Shown: positions 38,552 through 48,795 of the stretch, one piece after another
Layout of the letters: every line of letters begins with the position of its first letter
Position numbering within the stretch: the first letter of the stretch is position 1
From: an uncultured Oscillospiraceae bacterium
GTDB lineage: Bacteria; Bacillota; Clostridia; Oscillospirales; Oscillospiraceae
Direction: 5' to 3'
Assembly (NCBI GenBank): GCA_947589545.1
Contig: CANQBA010000001.1
Span: forward strand, 1 to 64,000
DNA: 64,000 nucleotides
Translations under genes and position numbers: made by a program
The notes under the pieces: generated by a model
The model's input: only the letters and a program-made list of their open reading frames with translations
The model's database searches: none
What the model was told of the DNA's origin: nothing

Positions 38552-41521
38552 ATGAGCGACAGGAAAGTAAGCAAAAACCTCAAGCGCGCTCTTTCCCTGG
38601 TGCTGGCGGCGGTGTTTCTGCTGCTGACGCCCGGATTGAACGCCCTTGCGGACGCGCCATCGGACAGCGGCGCCGGCTCGTCCGCCACCTATGACGCGCA
38701 ATTTGTCAGTGAGAGGATCTCCAATAACTACACAAAGGTCAGCAGCGGCTATACCTCGGCGGAGTATTCCGGCGAGGCGTTGGCGTTTGCCGCCTCCGAG
38801 GCCGCCGGCGCCACGACGGCGGAAAAGAAGCAGGACACCCAGTACGGCGGCGGCCAGGTCCTGGATGTGGAGCTGGGCGACGTGGTGGAGCTGACCGTCA
38901 CGGCGCCCCAGAAGGCGCTGTACGCGGTGCTCTTCGACTATCTGTCCTACGACAGCTCCGTCCTGCCCATCGAGTTTTCCATGCAGGTGGACGGCGCTTA
39001 CCCCTTCTATGAGTGCCGCAACGTGGAACTGAACTCCACCTGGATCCCCCAGGCGGAGCCCTCCTTCGACCGCTACAACGACGAGGTAGTCACCGTCCCC
39101 GACAAGGCCATCCAGTGGGAGACGCGCTATTTTGTGGACAGCAGCTACCGCCGCTCCGCCCCGCTTCTGCTGGAGCTGGACGCCGGCGAGCATGTGCTGC
39201 GCTTTGACGTGAAGAGCGGCACCTTCCTGTTCAAAACCGTCACCCTGTGCGCCCCGGAGAAGGTGCCCGAGTACACCGGCTCCCAGGCGGCGGAGGGCAG
39301 CGCCATCATCCCCATCGAGGCCGAGGATTACGTCTCCACCAACGACTCCTCCGTCCACGCCCTGGCCGAGTTCGACAGCGGCGTGAACCCCTATGAGGTG
39401 TCCGACTCCGTGCTGAACACCATCGACTCCGACTCCTTCAAGGACGCCGGACAGACCGTCAACTACGAGGTGGACGTGACGGAGGCCGGGTGGTACCACA
39501 TCGCCCTGAACTACCGGCAGTCCGACAAGAACGACTTTCCGGTGTTCCTGGACGTGCGGGTGGACGGGGCCATCCCCAACACCGCCTTCCAGGCCCACGA
39601 GATGAATTACACCAGCAAATATAAGATCTACACTATGGCCGATGAGGACGGCCAGAAGCTCTCCGTATACCTGGAGTCCGGCAAGCACACGCTTTCCCTG
39701 ACCATCAGCCTGGATCCCATCAACTACGTGCTGGAGGCCCTGGAGGAGATCATGGCCGGCGTCAACGACCTGGCCCTGGAGATCACCAAGGTGGCCGGCA
39801 CCAACTCCGACAAGTACAGGGATCTGAAGCTTTCCCTCTACATACCCAACCTGGAGTCCACCCTGAGAGGGTACGCCGACCGGCTCACGGAGCTGGAAAA
39901 GAGCGCCCGGCATTTCACCGCCAAGGGGAAGAACGTGGCCGTCATGTCCTCCATGATCATCGCCGCGAAGCAGCTGATCTCTCTGGCCGAGAATCCCGAC
40001 GAGATCCCCTACCGTATCGGTGAGCTGTCCTCCAGCACCAACTCCGTCAACCAGTATCTGGCCAACACCATCGACGCCCTCCTGGCCAACTCCCTGGCCG
40101 TGGATCGCATCTGGCTCTATCAGGACGGGGCGAAGCTCCCCAAGCTCCCGGGCTTCTTCAAATCCACCTGGATGAGCATCACCCGGTTCTTCAGCTCCTT
40201 CACCGATCAGTCCTATTCCGCCTCCAACACCGACCGCAGCCATCTTCAGGTCTGGGTCAACCGCGCCAGCCAGTACGTCCAGGTCATGCAGAAGATGATC
40301 GACTCCGAGTTCACCCCCAAGACCGGTATCGAGGTGGATATCTCCATCATGCCCGACCAGTATAAGCTGGTGCTGTCCAACTCCTCCGGCACCGCCCCCG
40401 ACGTGGCCACCGGCATCAACTACACGGTGCCCTACGAGCTGGCCGTCCGCGGCGCGCTGGTGGATATGGCCCGTTATGACGATTTCCAGGAGGTGGCCGC
40501 TCCCTATGAGCCGGGCTTCTTCCTCACCGGCACCATCGGCCAGTCCGTCTACTCCATGCCCGAGACCATGAACTTCTGGGTGCTGGTCTACCGCACCGAC
40601 GTCATGGAGAAGCTGGGCCTGGAGGTGCCCGACACCATGCAGGATGTCATCGACATGCTGCCGGAGCTGAACCGCCGCGGCCTCAACTTCTACTATCCCA
40701 CCGCCGGCATGGCCGCCATGCGCAACTTCCACGGCACCACGCCCTTAGTCGTCCAGAACGGCGGAGCCCTCTACTCCGGCACCGCCCAGGAGGGCACTAC
40801 CCTTGGGAGCGAGAACTCCGTCAAGGGCTTCACGCAGCTGACCGACCTCTTCACCGTCTACGACATGCCGGTGGATATCTCCAACTTCTATCAGCACTTC
40901 CGTAACGGCGACATCCCCATCGGCATCTGCGACTACGGCACCTATAACCTGATCGCCAACGCCGCGCCGGAGCTTTCAGGCTCCTGGGATATCTCCGTCG
41001 TCCCGGGCACCGAGCAGCCCGACGGCACCATCAACCGCGCCACCTGCGGCTGCGCCGAGTCCACCGTCATCTTCAAGTCCGACCGGGAGCGGGAGGACAA
41101 GGCCTGGGAGTTCATCAAGTGGTGGTCTGACGCGGACGTCCAGGCCCGGTTCGGCCAGACCATGCAGATCACCTACGGCAACACCTACCTGTGGACTACC
41201 GCCAACACCGAGGCCTTCGCCCAGCTGCCTGTGGACAACGCCCACAAGCAGGTGATCCTGGAATTCATGAAGAACGTGGTGGACGTGGCCCGCGTCCCAG
41301 GCACCTACATGCTGGAGCGCGAGATGTCCAACGCCTTCAACGCCATCGTGGTGAACGGCGTTCCCGCCCAGAGCCGCATCGACGAGGCCGTCAAGACCAT
41401 CAACCGGGAGATCACCCGCAAGCTGGAGGAGTTCGGCTACATCGACAGCGAGGGCAACACCATTGAACCCTATGTGATTCCCACCATCGACAGCATCAAG
41501 GGAATCCTTGGAAGAAATTGA
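38552..41521 (+). CDS. Very large ABC solute-binding protein with N-terminal carbohydrate-binding domains
   Basis: 989 residues, about twice the usual. Sec signal (LVLAAVFLLLTPGLNALADA) without a lipobox cysteine. Residues about 40-240 and 250-385 form two jelly-roll-like domains; the second (PIEAEDYVSTNDSS, GWYHIALNYR, VFLDVRVDG) looks like a CBM6/35-type module. A helical region (385-520) follows. The C-terminal 430 residues are a family 1 sugar-binding protein (YELAVRGALVDM, FWVLVYRTDVMEKLG, AWEFIKWWSD). It likely holds polymer at the surface and feeds the two permeases encoded next. AGGAGG before ATG. Confidence 0.85.
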   Translation: MSDRKVSKNLKRALSLVLAAVFLLLTPGLNALADAPSDSGAGSSATYDAQFVSERISNNYTKVSSGYTSAEYSGEALAFAASEAAGATTAEKKQDTQYGGGQVLDVELGDVVELTVTAPQKALYAVLFDYLSYDSSVLPIEFSMQVDGAYPFYECRNVELNSTWIPQAEPSFDRYNDEVVTVPDKAIQWETRYFVDSSYRRSAPLLLELDAGEHVLRFDVKSGTFLFKTVTLCAPEKVPEYTGSQAAEGSAIIPIEAEDYVSTNDSSVHALAEFDSGVNPYEVSDSVLNTIDSDSFKDAGQTVNYEVDVTEAGWYHIALNYRQSDKNDFPVFLDVRVDGAIPNTAFQAHEMNYTSKYKIYTMADEDGQKLSVYLESGKHTLSLTISLDPINYVLEALEEIMAGVNDLALEITKVAGTNSDKYRDLKLSLYIPNLESTLRGYADRLTELEKSARHFTAKGKNVAVMSSMIIAAKQLISLAENPDEIPYRIGELSSSTNSVNQYLANTIDALLANSLAVDRIWLYQDGAKLPKLPGFFKSTWMSITRFFSSFTDQSYSASNTDRSHLQVWVNRASQYVQVMQKMIDSEFTPKTGIEVDISIMPDQYKLVLSNSSGTAPDVATGINYTVPYELAVRGALVDMARYDDFQEVAAPYEPGFFLTGTIGQSVYSMPETMNFWVLVYRTDVMEKLGLEVPDTMQDVIDMLPELNRRGLNFYYPTAGMAAMRNFHGTTPLVVQNGGALYSGTAQEGTTLGSENSVKGFTQLTDLFTVYDMPVDISNFYQHFRNGDIPIGICDYGTYNLIANAAPELSGSWDISVVPGTEQPDGTINRATCGCAESTVIFKSDREREDKAWEFIKWWSDADVQARFGQTMQITYGNTYLWTTANTEAFAQLPVDNAHKQVILEFMKNVVDVARVPGTYMLEREMSNAFNAIVVNGVPAQSRIDEAVKTINREITRKLEEFGYIDSEGNTIEPYVIPTIDSIKGILGRN

Positions 41522-41535
41522 GGAGGTGATCGTTC

Positions 41536-42543
41536 GTGGCAAGTGAAACTTTGGTAAGCAAGGCGCCCGTGGTGGACACGGCGCCCAAGAAGAAAAAGAA
41601 AAACAAGATCTCCCGCCGGGACAACAACTGGCACGGCTGGGCCTTTATCGGCCCCTACGCGCTGATCTTCTCCATCTTCATCCTGGTTCCCGTTATTCTG
41701 GCGGTGATTTTGTCCTTCACAAACTTCAACGCCATCCAGTTCCCCAAATTCGTCGGATTTTTGAACTACATTACGATCCTCACCAACGACGACGTCTTCA
41801 TGAAGAACGTCCTGCCCAACACGGTGGTCTACGCCGTGGTGGTGGGTATCGGGGGCTATGTGCTCTCCTTCATCCTGGCCTGGGCGCTGTGCAACCTGAC
41901 AAAGCCGGTGCGCACCGTCTTCGCCCTGATCCTCTACTCGCCCACCATGACCACGGGCGTGGCCATGACGGTGCTGTGGAAGGTCATCTTCTCCGGCGAC
42001 CAGGCGGGCCTGCTGAACTCCTGGCTCATGGAGCTGGGGGTCATCACGGAGCCCATCATCTGGCTGACGGATACCCGGTTCCTGCTGCCCATCGTCATCG
42101 TCATCGGCCTCTGGTCCAGCATGGGCATCGGCTTCCTCTCCATGATCGCCGGTATCCTCAATAACGACGAGAGCCTTTACGAGGCCGGCTCCATCGACGG
42201 CATCTCCAACCGCTTCCAGGAGATGATCTACATCACCATCCCCCAGATGAAGCCCCAGATGCTGTTTGCGGCGGTCATGTCCATCGTCAACGCCTTCCAG
42301 AACGGTATGATCACCTCCATGCTGGTGGGCAACCCCTCCCCGGGCTACGCCTCACAGCTGCTGGTCAACCACATCGAGGACTACGGCTTCGCCAAATACG
42401 AAATGGGCTACGCGGCGGCGCTGTCCGTGGTACTGCTGCTGATTGTCCAGATATTCAGCAAGGGCGCCAACGCGCTTCTGACCGAAAAAGATCCTTATGG
42501 AAAGAAAGGAGGAGAAGAGGATGAACAAGGGGAAGAAAATTAA
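41536..42543 (+). CDS. Carbohydrate ABC transporter permease (MalF/LacF type), system 1
   Basis: 335 residues; lysine-rich cytoplasmic N-terminus, six transmembrane helices and the EAA loop [21 protein letters not shown] (contact for the ATPase) around residue 220. GTG start at 41536 with AGGAGGTGAT upstream, 15 bases after the solute-binding protein gene. Its partner permease starts within its last codons. Imports an oligosaccharide across the cytoplasmic membrane. Confidence 0.93.
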   Translation: MASETLVSKAPVVDTAPKKKKKNKISRRDNNWHGWAFIGPYALIFSIFILVPVILAVILSFTNFNAIQFPKFVGFLNYITILTNDDVFMKNVLPNTVVYAVVVGIGGYVLSFILAWALCNLTKPVRTVFALILYSPTMTTGVAMTVLWKVIFSGDQAGLLNSWLMELGVITEPIIWLTDTRFLLPIVIVIGLWSSMGIGFLSMIAGILNNDESLYEAGSIDGISNRFQEMIYITIPQMKPQMLFAAVMSIVNAFQNGMITSMLVGNPSPGYASQLLVNHIEDYGFAKYEMGYAAALSVVLLLIVQIFSKGANALLTEKDPYGKKGGEEDEQGEEN

Positions 42544-43387
42544 CCCGAAAAAGTTTGAGATCGGACAGCTGAAGATCATTCTGATCCTTCTTCCGCTGGT
42601 CATCTTTATGGGAATGCCCATCATCTTCATCATCAACCACGCCTTCAAGCCCATGGATGAGCTTTTCGCGTTCCCGCCCACCTTCTTCGTAAAAAACCCG
42701 CGCATGGATAACTTCACGCAGCTGATGAAGTTCTCCAACACCAGCGGCATCCCCCTGAGCCGCTACCTCTTCAACAGCGTCCTGGTGACGGCCCTGACCG
42801 TGGGGCTGGCGCTGCTGCTGACCACCATGTCGGCCTTCGCCCTGTCCAAGATCAAGTTCAAGGGCCGCAACATGCTGGGCCAGATCAACCAGATCGCCAT
42901 CATGTTCGTCTCCACCGCGGTGCTGATCCCCCGCTTCCTGGTGGTCTGCAAGCTGGGCCTGGTGAACAACATCTTCGCCCACGTCCTGCCCCTGGTGGCC
43001 ATGCCCGTGGCGCTGTTCCTGGTGAAGCAGTTCGTGGATCAGGTGCCCGACTCCCTGCTGGAGGCCGCGTATATGGACGGGGCCACAGACCTGGACGTGT
43101 ACCTGAAGGTCATCCTCCCCATGATCAAGCCCGCCATCGCCACCGCCTCCATTCTGGTGTTCCAGCAGGTCTGGACCAACATGGAGACCTCCAACTACTA
43201 CTTCGACGATGACAGTATGAAGACCCTTACCTTCTACATGAACACGCTGGTCAACGCCAACAACACCGTGGCCGGCCAAGGTATGGGCGCCGCCGCCTCG
43301 CTGATCATGTTCCTTCCTAACCTTATCCTCTTCATCATCCTGCAGAACAAGGTTATGAACACCATGGCCAGCTCCGGTATCAAGTAA
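42521..43387 (+). CDS. Carbohydrate ABC transporter permease (MalG/LacG type), system 1
   Basis: 288 residues, six transmembrane helices, EAA loop [20 protein letters not shown] around residue 190. ATG 42521 is preceded by GGAGGAGAAGAGG and overlaps the first permease by 23 bases, so translation is coupled. Forms the heterodimeric channel with the preceding product. No ATPase is encoded here; the MsmX-like ATPase at 56.3 kb is the natural supplier. Confidence 0.93.
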   Translation: MNKGKKINPKKFEIGQLKIILILLPLVIFMGMPIIFIINHAFKPMDELFAFPPTFFVKNPRMDNFTQLMKFSNTSGIPLSRYLFNSVLVTALTVGLALLLTTMSAFALSKIKFKGRNMLGQINQIAIMFVSTAVLIPRFLVVCKLGLVNNIFAHVLPLVAMPVALFLVKQFVDQVPDSLLEAAYMDGATDLDVYLKVILPMIKPAIATASILVFQQVWTNMETSNYYFDDDSMKTLTFYMNTLVNANNTVAGQGMGAAASLIMFLPNLILFIILQNKVMNTMASSGIK

Positions 43388-43401
43388 GGGGGGCGGGGAA
43401 T

Positions 43402-45456
43402 ATGCGAAACCTCAAACGCCTGGCCGTCCTGGCCCTGACGCTGGTGGTTCTGGGGGCCGTGCTGCTGCCCATGACGGCGTCGGCGGATACGCCCTACGTG
43501 ACCTACACCATCAACGGCTACGGACAGATCCGCCAGACCCAGACGGCCTATCTGGCCTACGCCACCATCACCAAATTCGGCGAGGATGTGACGCTGAGCG
43601 CGCCCAGCGACATCTGCATCGCCTCCGACGGACACCTGTACATCGCCGATACCGGCAACGCCCGCATCGTGGTGGGCACCCTGGACGGCGAGCTCATCAA
43701 GACCATAGGCGAGGGGATCTTAGTGAATCCCCGGGGCGTCTTCGTCACCGACGACGGCAGCATCTATGTGGCCGACAGGGACGCCAACAAGATCGTGGTC
43801 TTTGACCAGCAGGGCAAGGTGATCCAGGAGTACGGAAAGCCCACCAGCCCCCTGTACGGCGAGGCCAACGTCTTCCAGCCCATCAAGCTGGTGGTCAACG
43901 ACGCGGGCATCATGTTCATCGTGTGCGAGTCCAACACCAACGGCATCGTTGAGATCTCGCCCACCGAGGGCGGCTCCTTCCTGGGCTATTTCGGCACCAA
44001 CTACACCACCACCGACATCATGACCATCATCTACCGGGCCGTCCTGACGGACGCCCAGCGGGCCAAGATGCTCAGTAACATCCCGGCCACGCCCACCAAC
44101 CTGGGCATCGACGCCAAGGGCCTTATCTACACCGTTACCCTGGGCAACGGGAACGACACCCTGAAGCGTCTGAACATCGCCGGCACCAACATGATCCACA
44201 ATTCCGACGGGACTTACGCCGATAACCCCGTGGCGGTGGTGGCCGGCAACCACGACAACGTCTACGTGGCCGACCAGCAGGGCTACATCTTCGAGTACAA
44301 CAACGAGGGCGAGATGCTCTTCACTTTCGGCGGCCCCAACGACGACACCCAGCGCGTGGGCCTCTCCAAGATGGTCAGCGGCATCGCCATCGACTCCTCC
44401 GACCGGATCTATGTGCTGGACTCCGATATGGCCCAGGTGCAGATCTACGAGCCCACCGAGTTCACTAACCTCCTGCACAACGCCCTGTACCTCTACTCCA
44501 AGGGCCGCTATACCGAGGCCAAGGAGCCCCTGAGCCAGGTGCTGAAGATGAACTCCATGTTCGACTACGCCAACAAGGCCATGGGCCGCAGCTACTTCCA
44601 GGAGGAGAACTACAACGCCGCCCTCCGGTACGCAAGGCTGGCCAAGGACTATGACGGCTACTCCGACGCCTACTGGGAGCTGCGCAACGTGTGGCTGAAA
44701 AACAACATCATGACCGCCATCATCCTGGCCGTGCTTCTGTTTGTGGCGTACAAGATCGTGAAGGCCCTGGATAAGCGCTCCCACATCCTGGCAAAGCCCA
44801 GGAGGGCCTACAGGAAGCTGAAAAAGAACAAATTCATTGCCAACCTGACCTACTCCGGCTATTACATCCGCAAGCCCGCCGACGGGGCCTACGGCATCGC
44901 GGCGGAGGGACGGGCCAACTGGCTGGTATCCTCCTTCCTGCTGCTGGTCTTCATCGTGGAATTCGTGGTGATGAAATACACCTGCGGCTTCCTCTCCAAG
45001 ACCGTGATGGAGGGCCGGTACGAGATCCTCAGCGACGTGGGCATGATCGTGGCCGTCATGGCCGCCCTCACCGCCTGCACCTACCTTGTGTGCACCATCA
45101 ACGAAGGCGAAGGCACCGTCAAGAAGATCTACACCTTCTTCTGCTACAGCCTGGTGCCGTATATCCTGCTGATGCCTCTGGTATACGCCCTCAGCCACGT
45201 GCTCACCAACAACGAGATCTTCCTCATCGACATGATCAAGCTGGTGATCTACGTGTGGATCGCGGTGATCGCCGTGGTGGGCCTCAAGGAGGTCAACAAC
45301 TTCAACGCCAAGGAGACGGTGAAGGTTCTGTTCCTGACGGCCTTCACGGCGCTGATCCTGGCGCTCCTGATCTTCATCATCTACGTGCTCTGGGCACAGG
45401 TATTCGATTTCATTATCGCGATAGCGGGCGAGGGGGTGTACAGACTTGGCTACTAA
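43402..45456 (+). CDS. NHL beta-propeller / TPR / Yip1-like membrane protein
   Basis: 684 residues: Sec signal (about 1-25), extracytoplasmic NHL-type propeller (about 45-350; blades such as HLYIADTGNARIVV, SIYVADRDANKIVVFD, YVADQQGYIFEY, RIYVLDSDMAQVQIYE), two TPR motifs (about 355-425; ALYLYSKGRYTEAKEPLSQV, RSYFQEENYNAALRYARLAK), one helix (about 437-452), then a Yip1-like domain with five helices (about 500-680). Always seen by me, in memory, next to such transporters. A role in holding or signalling polymer binding is inferred, not known. Ends overlapping the DUF5696 gene. Confidence 0.8.
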   Translation: MRNLKRLAVLALTLVVLGAVLLPMTASADTPYVTYTINGYGQIRQTQTAYLAYATITKFGEDVTLSAPSDICIASDGHLYIADTGNARIVVGTLDGELIKTIGEGILVNPRGVFVTDDGSIYVADRDANKIVVFDQQGKVIQEYGKPTSPLYGEANVFQPIKLVVNDAGIMFIVCESNTNGIVEISPTEGGSFLGYFGTNYTTTDIMTIIYRAVLTDAQRAKMLSNIPATPTNLGIDAKGLIYTVTLGNGNDTLKRLNIAGTNMIHNSDGTYADNPVAVVAGNHDNVYVADQQGYIFEYNNEGEMLFTFGGPNDDTQRVGLSKMVSGIAIDSSDRIYVLDSDMAQVQIYEPTEFTNLLHNALYLYSKGRYTEAKEPLSQVLKMNSMFDYANKAMGRSYFQEENYNAALRYARLAKDYDGYSDAYWELRNVWLKNNIMTAIILAVLLFVAYKIVKALDKRSHILAKPRRAYRKLKKNKFIANLTYSGYYIRKPADGAYGIAAEGRANWLVSSFLLLVFIVEFVVMKYTCGFLSKTVMEGRYEILSDVGMIVAVMAALTACTYLVCTINEGEGTVKKIYTFFCYSLVPYILLMPLVYALSHVLTNNEIFLIDMIKLVIYVWIAVIAVVGLKEVNNFNAKETVKVLFLTAFTALILALLIFIIYVLWAQVFDFIIAIAGEGVYRLGY

Positions 45457-47710
45457 GAAACGGAAAAAAGTCATATGGCTGGCCGTGATCCTGGCCGTCG
45501 TCCTGGTGGCCGCCGTCATCGCCACGGTGCTGATCGTCCTGGGCAGCCGGCAGGATAAGATCGTCTCCGGCAACCACGTCCATCAGAGCGCCCTGCCTGT
45601 CACCCGCGGCAAGGTGGAGGCCAAGGACGACTACGTCCTGGTGGCCGAGAGCGACAGCTACCGGCTCTACTATTGGGAGCCCCGGTTCTCCATCCGGCTG
45701 GAAAATAAAGAGACCGGCGCCGTGCTGGAGTCCACCGTCTCCGACGAGAAGGACGACGGCAAGAACAACGAGGACTGGACCGGCACCATGAAGAGCGGCA
45801 TTGCCATCGGCACCATCGAGAAGACCACCAAGTCCTCCGATAAGATCGACATGAACAATGCCAAGAACACCATCGAAACATACTACACCGACAGCGGCAT
45901 CTACGCCAAGATCGCCTTCCCCGATTACGGCATCAGCGTGGGCGTGGAGGTGAGCCTCCAGGGCGACCAGCTGGTGGTTCGGATCCCCGAGGAGTCCATC
46001 AAGGAGGAGAAGGAGGGCACCTACATCTACACCATCAGCCCCTTCCAGTTCCTGGGCTACACCTACCTGGGGGAGGAGAACGGCTATATGCTGATCCCCG
46101 ACGGCAACGGCGCACTTATCAACCTGAACGACAAGGAGGGGCGTTACGCCAGCGGCTTCGCCGGGCTCATCTACGGCACGGACGTGGGCCTTACGGATAT
46201 CGTCAAGACCTCTACCCTCTGGGAGCGGTATGAGACGGTCACCGGCGCCAATCCCGTGCTGGCCCCCATCTTCGGCATGGCCCACACGGACGACCAGATC
46301 GCGTATCTGGGCATCGTGGAGAGCGGCGATCAGCGGGCCACCATCGAGGCTCATCCCAACGGCGCCCGCATTGATTACAACCGGTGCTTTGCCCGGTTCC
46401 TGCTGCGGGACGTCTACAACCAGCCCCTGTCCAATTCCAGCACCGCCAACACCGCCCTGACGGTGGAGGCCGACAGGCTCCACAGCGACCTGACGGTGCG
46501 GTACTGCCTGCTCTCCGGCGAGGACGCCAACTACATGGGCATGGCCAATGCCTACCGGCAGTATCTGCTGGATACCGGCAGGATCGAGAAGCGCAACTTG
46601 AGCTACAACACCCGCGTGGATGTGCTGGGCACGGAGCGCGAGGAGTTCCTGATGGGCACCACTTCGGTCCCCATGACCAGCGCCCAGCAGCTGGAGGACA
46701 TCTACGCCGAGCTTCGCCGGGAGGGCGTGTCCAATGTGCTCACCGTCTACCGCGGCTGGCAGAAGGGCGGCCTCTATAATCTGCCCATCACCAAGTACAA
46801 GGCCGACGGCGACATCGGCGGCACCAATGCCCTGACCCGGGTGATCCTGGACGAGGCCGAGCAGGGCAACACCATCTACCTCTACAATGACGCCCTGCAG
46901 GTGAACGCCACCACCAATTCCAGCACCTACAGCGTCATGAAGAAGGTCAACAAGCGCACCTTTGAAAACGAGGTCAACGGACAGGTCTACGACACGTTCT
47001 ATTACCTGATGCCCAGCAGGGCGGGGGAGAACCTGGCCAGGCTCGCCGCCAGCGCCGCCGGCAAGAACGTGAAGAATCTGGCCCTGGACGGCATCACCGG
47101 ACAGCTCTTCTCCTACAGCTACAAGGGCAACTACTACTCCAGGACCGACACCATGGATATGTTCATCGACGCGGTGGACACCGTGGACGAGGATATGAAC
47201 CTGCTGCTGGAGACGCCCAACCAGTACCTGTGGAAGTACGCCGACGCCATGCTGGATATGCCCCTGGGCTCCTCCGATTACCTCTATATCGACCAGGAGA
47301 TCCCGTTCCTCAGCATCGTCCTGAAGGGCATTGTCCCCACCTATTCCAGCTTCGTGAACTTTGAGGCCAACAAGACCGAGAACTTCCTGAAGATGGTGGA
47401 GGCGGGTATGTATCCCTCCTTCTACGTCACCGCCGAGGACTCCTCCAAGCTCATTTATACCAACTCCTCCAACCTCTACTCCCTGGAGTTCGACAGCTAC
47501 CGCGACACCATCGCGCAGTATGACCGGGAGCTGCGGGCGCTGGCGGAAATGGTCGGCACCTCCGTCATCACCGGCCATGAGATCCTGCCCAACGGCCTGG
47601 TCAGGGTCACCTATGAAAACGGTGTCAAGATCTACGTCAATTACGCGGAGCGTTCCCTGACTTACGACGGAGTGACGGTGGACGCCCTGTCCTATAAGGT
47701 AGGTGAGTGA
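45446..47710 (+). CDS. DUF5696 membrane-anchored extracellular protein
   Basis: 754 residues: basic tail KKRKK, one N-terminal transmembrane helix (about 9-32), then an extracytoplasmic part: beta-rich domain (about 50-300) and a region (about 380-720) whose order VLTVYRGWQKGG, IYLYNDALQ, NLALDGITGQL, NLLLETPNQYLW, YLYIDQEIPFL and YPSFYVT looks like strands of a TIM barrel with acidic residues at strand ends, as in glycoside hydrolases. Enzymatic role is an inference. TTG 45446 with AGGGGG nine bases upstream, overlapping the NHL gene by 11 bases. Confidence 0.78.
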   Translation: MATKKRKKVIWLAVILAVVLVAAVIATVLIVLGSRQDKIVSGNHVHQSALPVTRGKVEAKDDYVLVAESDSYRLYYWEPRFSIRLENKETGAVLESTVSDEKDDGKNNEDWTGTMKSGIAIGTIEKTTKSSDKIDMNNAKNTIETYYTDSGIYAKIAFPDYGISVGVEVSLQGDQLVVRIPEESIKEEKEGTYIYTISPFQFLGYTYLGEENGYMLIPDGNGALINLNDKEGRYASGFAGLIYGTDVGLTDIVKTSTLWERYETVTGANPVLAPIFGMAHTDDQIAYLGIVESGDQRATIEAHPNGARIDYNRCFARFLLRDVYNQPLSNSSTANTALTVEADRLHSDLTVRYCLLSGEDANYMGMANAYRQYLLDTGRIEKRNLSYNTRVDVLGTEREEFLMGTTSVPMTSAQQLEDIYAELRREGVSNVLTVYRGWQKGGLYNLPITKYKADGDIGGTNALTRVILDEAEQGNTIYLYNDALQVNATTNSSTYSVMKKVNKRTFENEVNGQVYDTFYYLMPSRAGENLARLAASAAGKNVKNLALDGITGQLFSYSYKGNYYSRTDTMDMFIDAVDTVDEDMNLLLETPNQYLWKYADAMLDMPLGSSDYLYIDQEIPFLSIVLKGIVPTYSSFVNFEANKTENFLKMVEAGMYPSFYVTAEDSSKLIYTNSSNLYSLEFDSYRDTIAQYDRELRALAEMVGTSVITGHEILPNGLVRVTYENGVKIYVNYAERSLTYDGVTVDALSYKVGE

Positions 47711-47712
47711 CG

Positions 47713-48795
47713 ATGGAAGAAACGAAAAAAATGACCCGGCAAGAGAAAAAAGACCTGAAGGAGCGGCTGAAGCACCTGAAATCCGGCAAGCTTGAAAAGC
47801 GGGACGCCAGTAAGGGCTACTTCTTCATGATCCCCTGGTTCATCGGCGTAGCCGTGTTCCTGGCCTACCCCCTGGGCACCAGCTTCTGGTACGCCCTGAA
47901 CAACATCCGCCTGACCCCCCAGGGCCTGCTGGCCACCTTCGTGGGGAAGGGCAACTTCTCCAACATCCTGGTGCAGGATCCCGACTTCGTGGTGGAGCTG
48001 GTGGACTACGTCACCAGTACCATCCTGTCGGTGCCCATCATCGTGGTCTTCGCCCTGATCATCGCCATGATGCTGAACATGAAGATCAAGGGAAAGAGCT
48101 TCTTCCGCCTGATCTTCTTCCTGCCCGTGATCATCGTCAGCGGCCCGATCCTGGGCATGCTCACCGAGGAGGGCGCGGGCAGCATCTCCGCCATCGATAT
48201 GAACGCCATCACCTCCGCCATCAGCGGGGTGCTGCCGAAGATGCTGGCGGATCCCATCTCGGATCTCTTCAACAACATGATCACCACGCTGTGGTATTCC
48301 GGCGTGCAGATCCTGATCTTCCTGTCGGGCCTCCAGAAGATCGACAAATCCATGTACGAGGCCGCCAAGATCGACGGCGGTTCCGGATGGGAGTGCTTCT
48401 GGAAGATCACCCTGCCCAACATCAAGCCCATGATCCTGCTGAACGTGGTCTACACCGTCATCTTCATCTCCAGCACCTCCCAGAACCCCATCATCGGGCT
48501 CATCCAGACCTCGATGTTCTCCGGCACCAAGGAGAAGGGCTACGGGTACGCGGCCGCCATGGCGTGGCTGTACACCGTTGTGGTGATCCTCATCGTGGGC
48601 CTCTTCGCCCTCCTGCTGATGACCCGCAAGGGCGCCTACGAGAAGCAGGTCAAGCGGGCCAAGAAGGCCAAGAAGCAGGAAGCCCGCAACCGTAAAAAGA
48701 TCGAAAGGAGGAACGTGCGTAATGCAAAGCGTATTGAGCGTCAGAGAGCGCAGGGCAAGATCACCTCGCGCACCACGAGCCGAGAGGATTACTGA
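47713..48795 (+). CDS. Carbohydrate ABC transporter permease, system 2
   Basis: 360 residues, six transmembrane helices, EAA loop EAAKIDGGSGWECFWKITLP around residue 217. Long basic cytoplasmic tails at both ends (N-terminal KKMTRQEKKDLKERLK; C-terminal KRAKKAKKQEARNRKK) are unusual. ATG 47713 preferred over GTG 47707 because AGGTGAG then has proper spacing; it follows the DUF5696 stop by two bases. The C-terminal tail coding region overlaps the next permease by 74 bases in another frame. Confidence 0.92.
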   Translation: MEETKKMTRQEKKDLKERLKHLKSGKLEKRDASKGYFFMIPWFIGVAVFLAYPLGTSFWYALNNIRLTPQGLLATFVGKGNFSNILVQDPDFVVELVDYVTSTILSVPIIVVFALIIAMMLNMKIKGKSFFRLIFFLPVIIVSGPILGMLTEEGAGSISAIDMNAITSAISGVLPKMLADPISDLFNNMITTLWYSGVQILIFLSGLQKIDKSMYEAAKIDGGSGWECFWKITLPNIKPMILLNVVYTVIFISSTSQNPIIGLIQTSMFSGTKEKGYGYAAAMAWLYTVVVILIVGLFALLLMTRKGAYEKQVKRAKKAKKQEARNRKKIERRNVRNAKRIERQRAQGKITSRTTSREDY

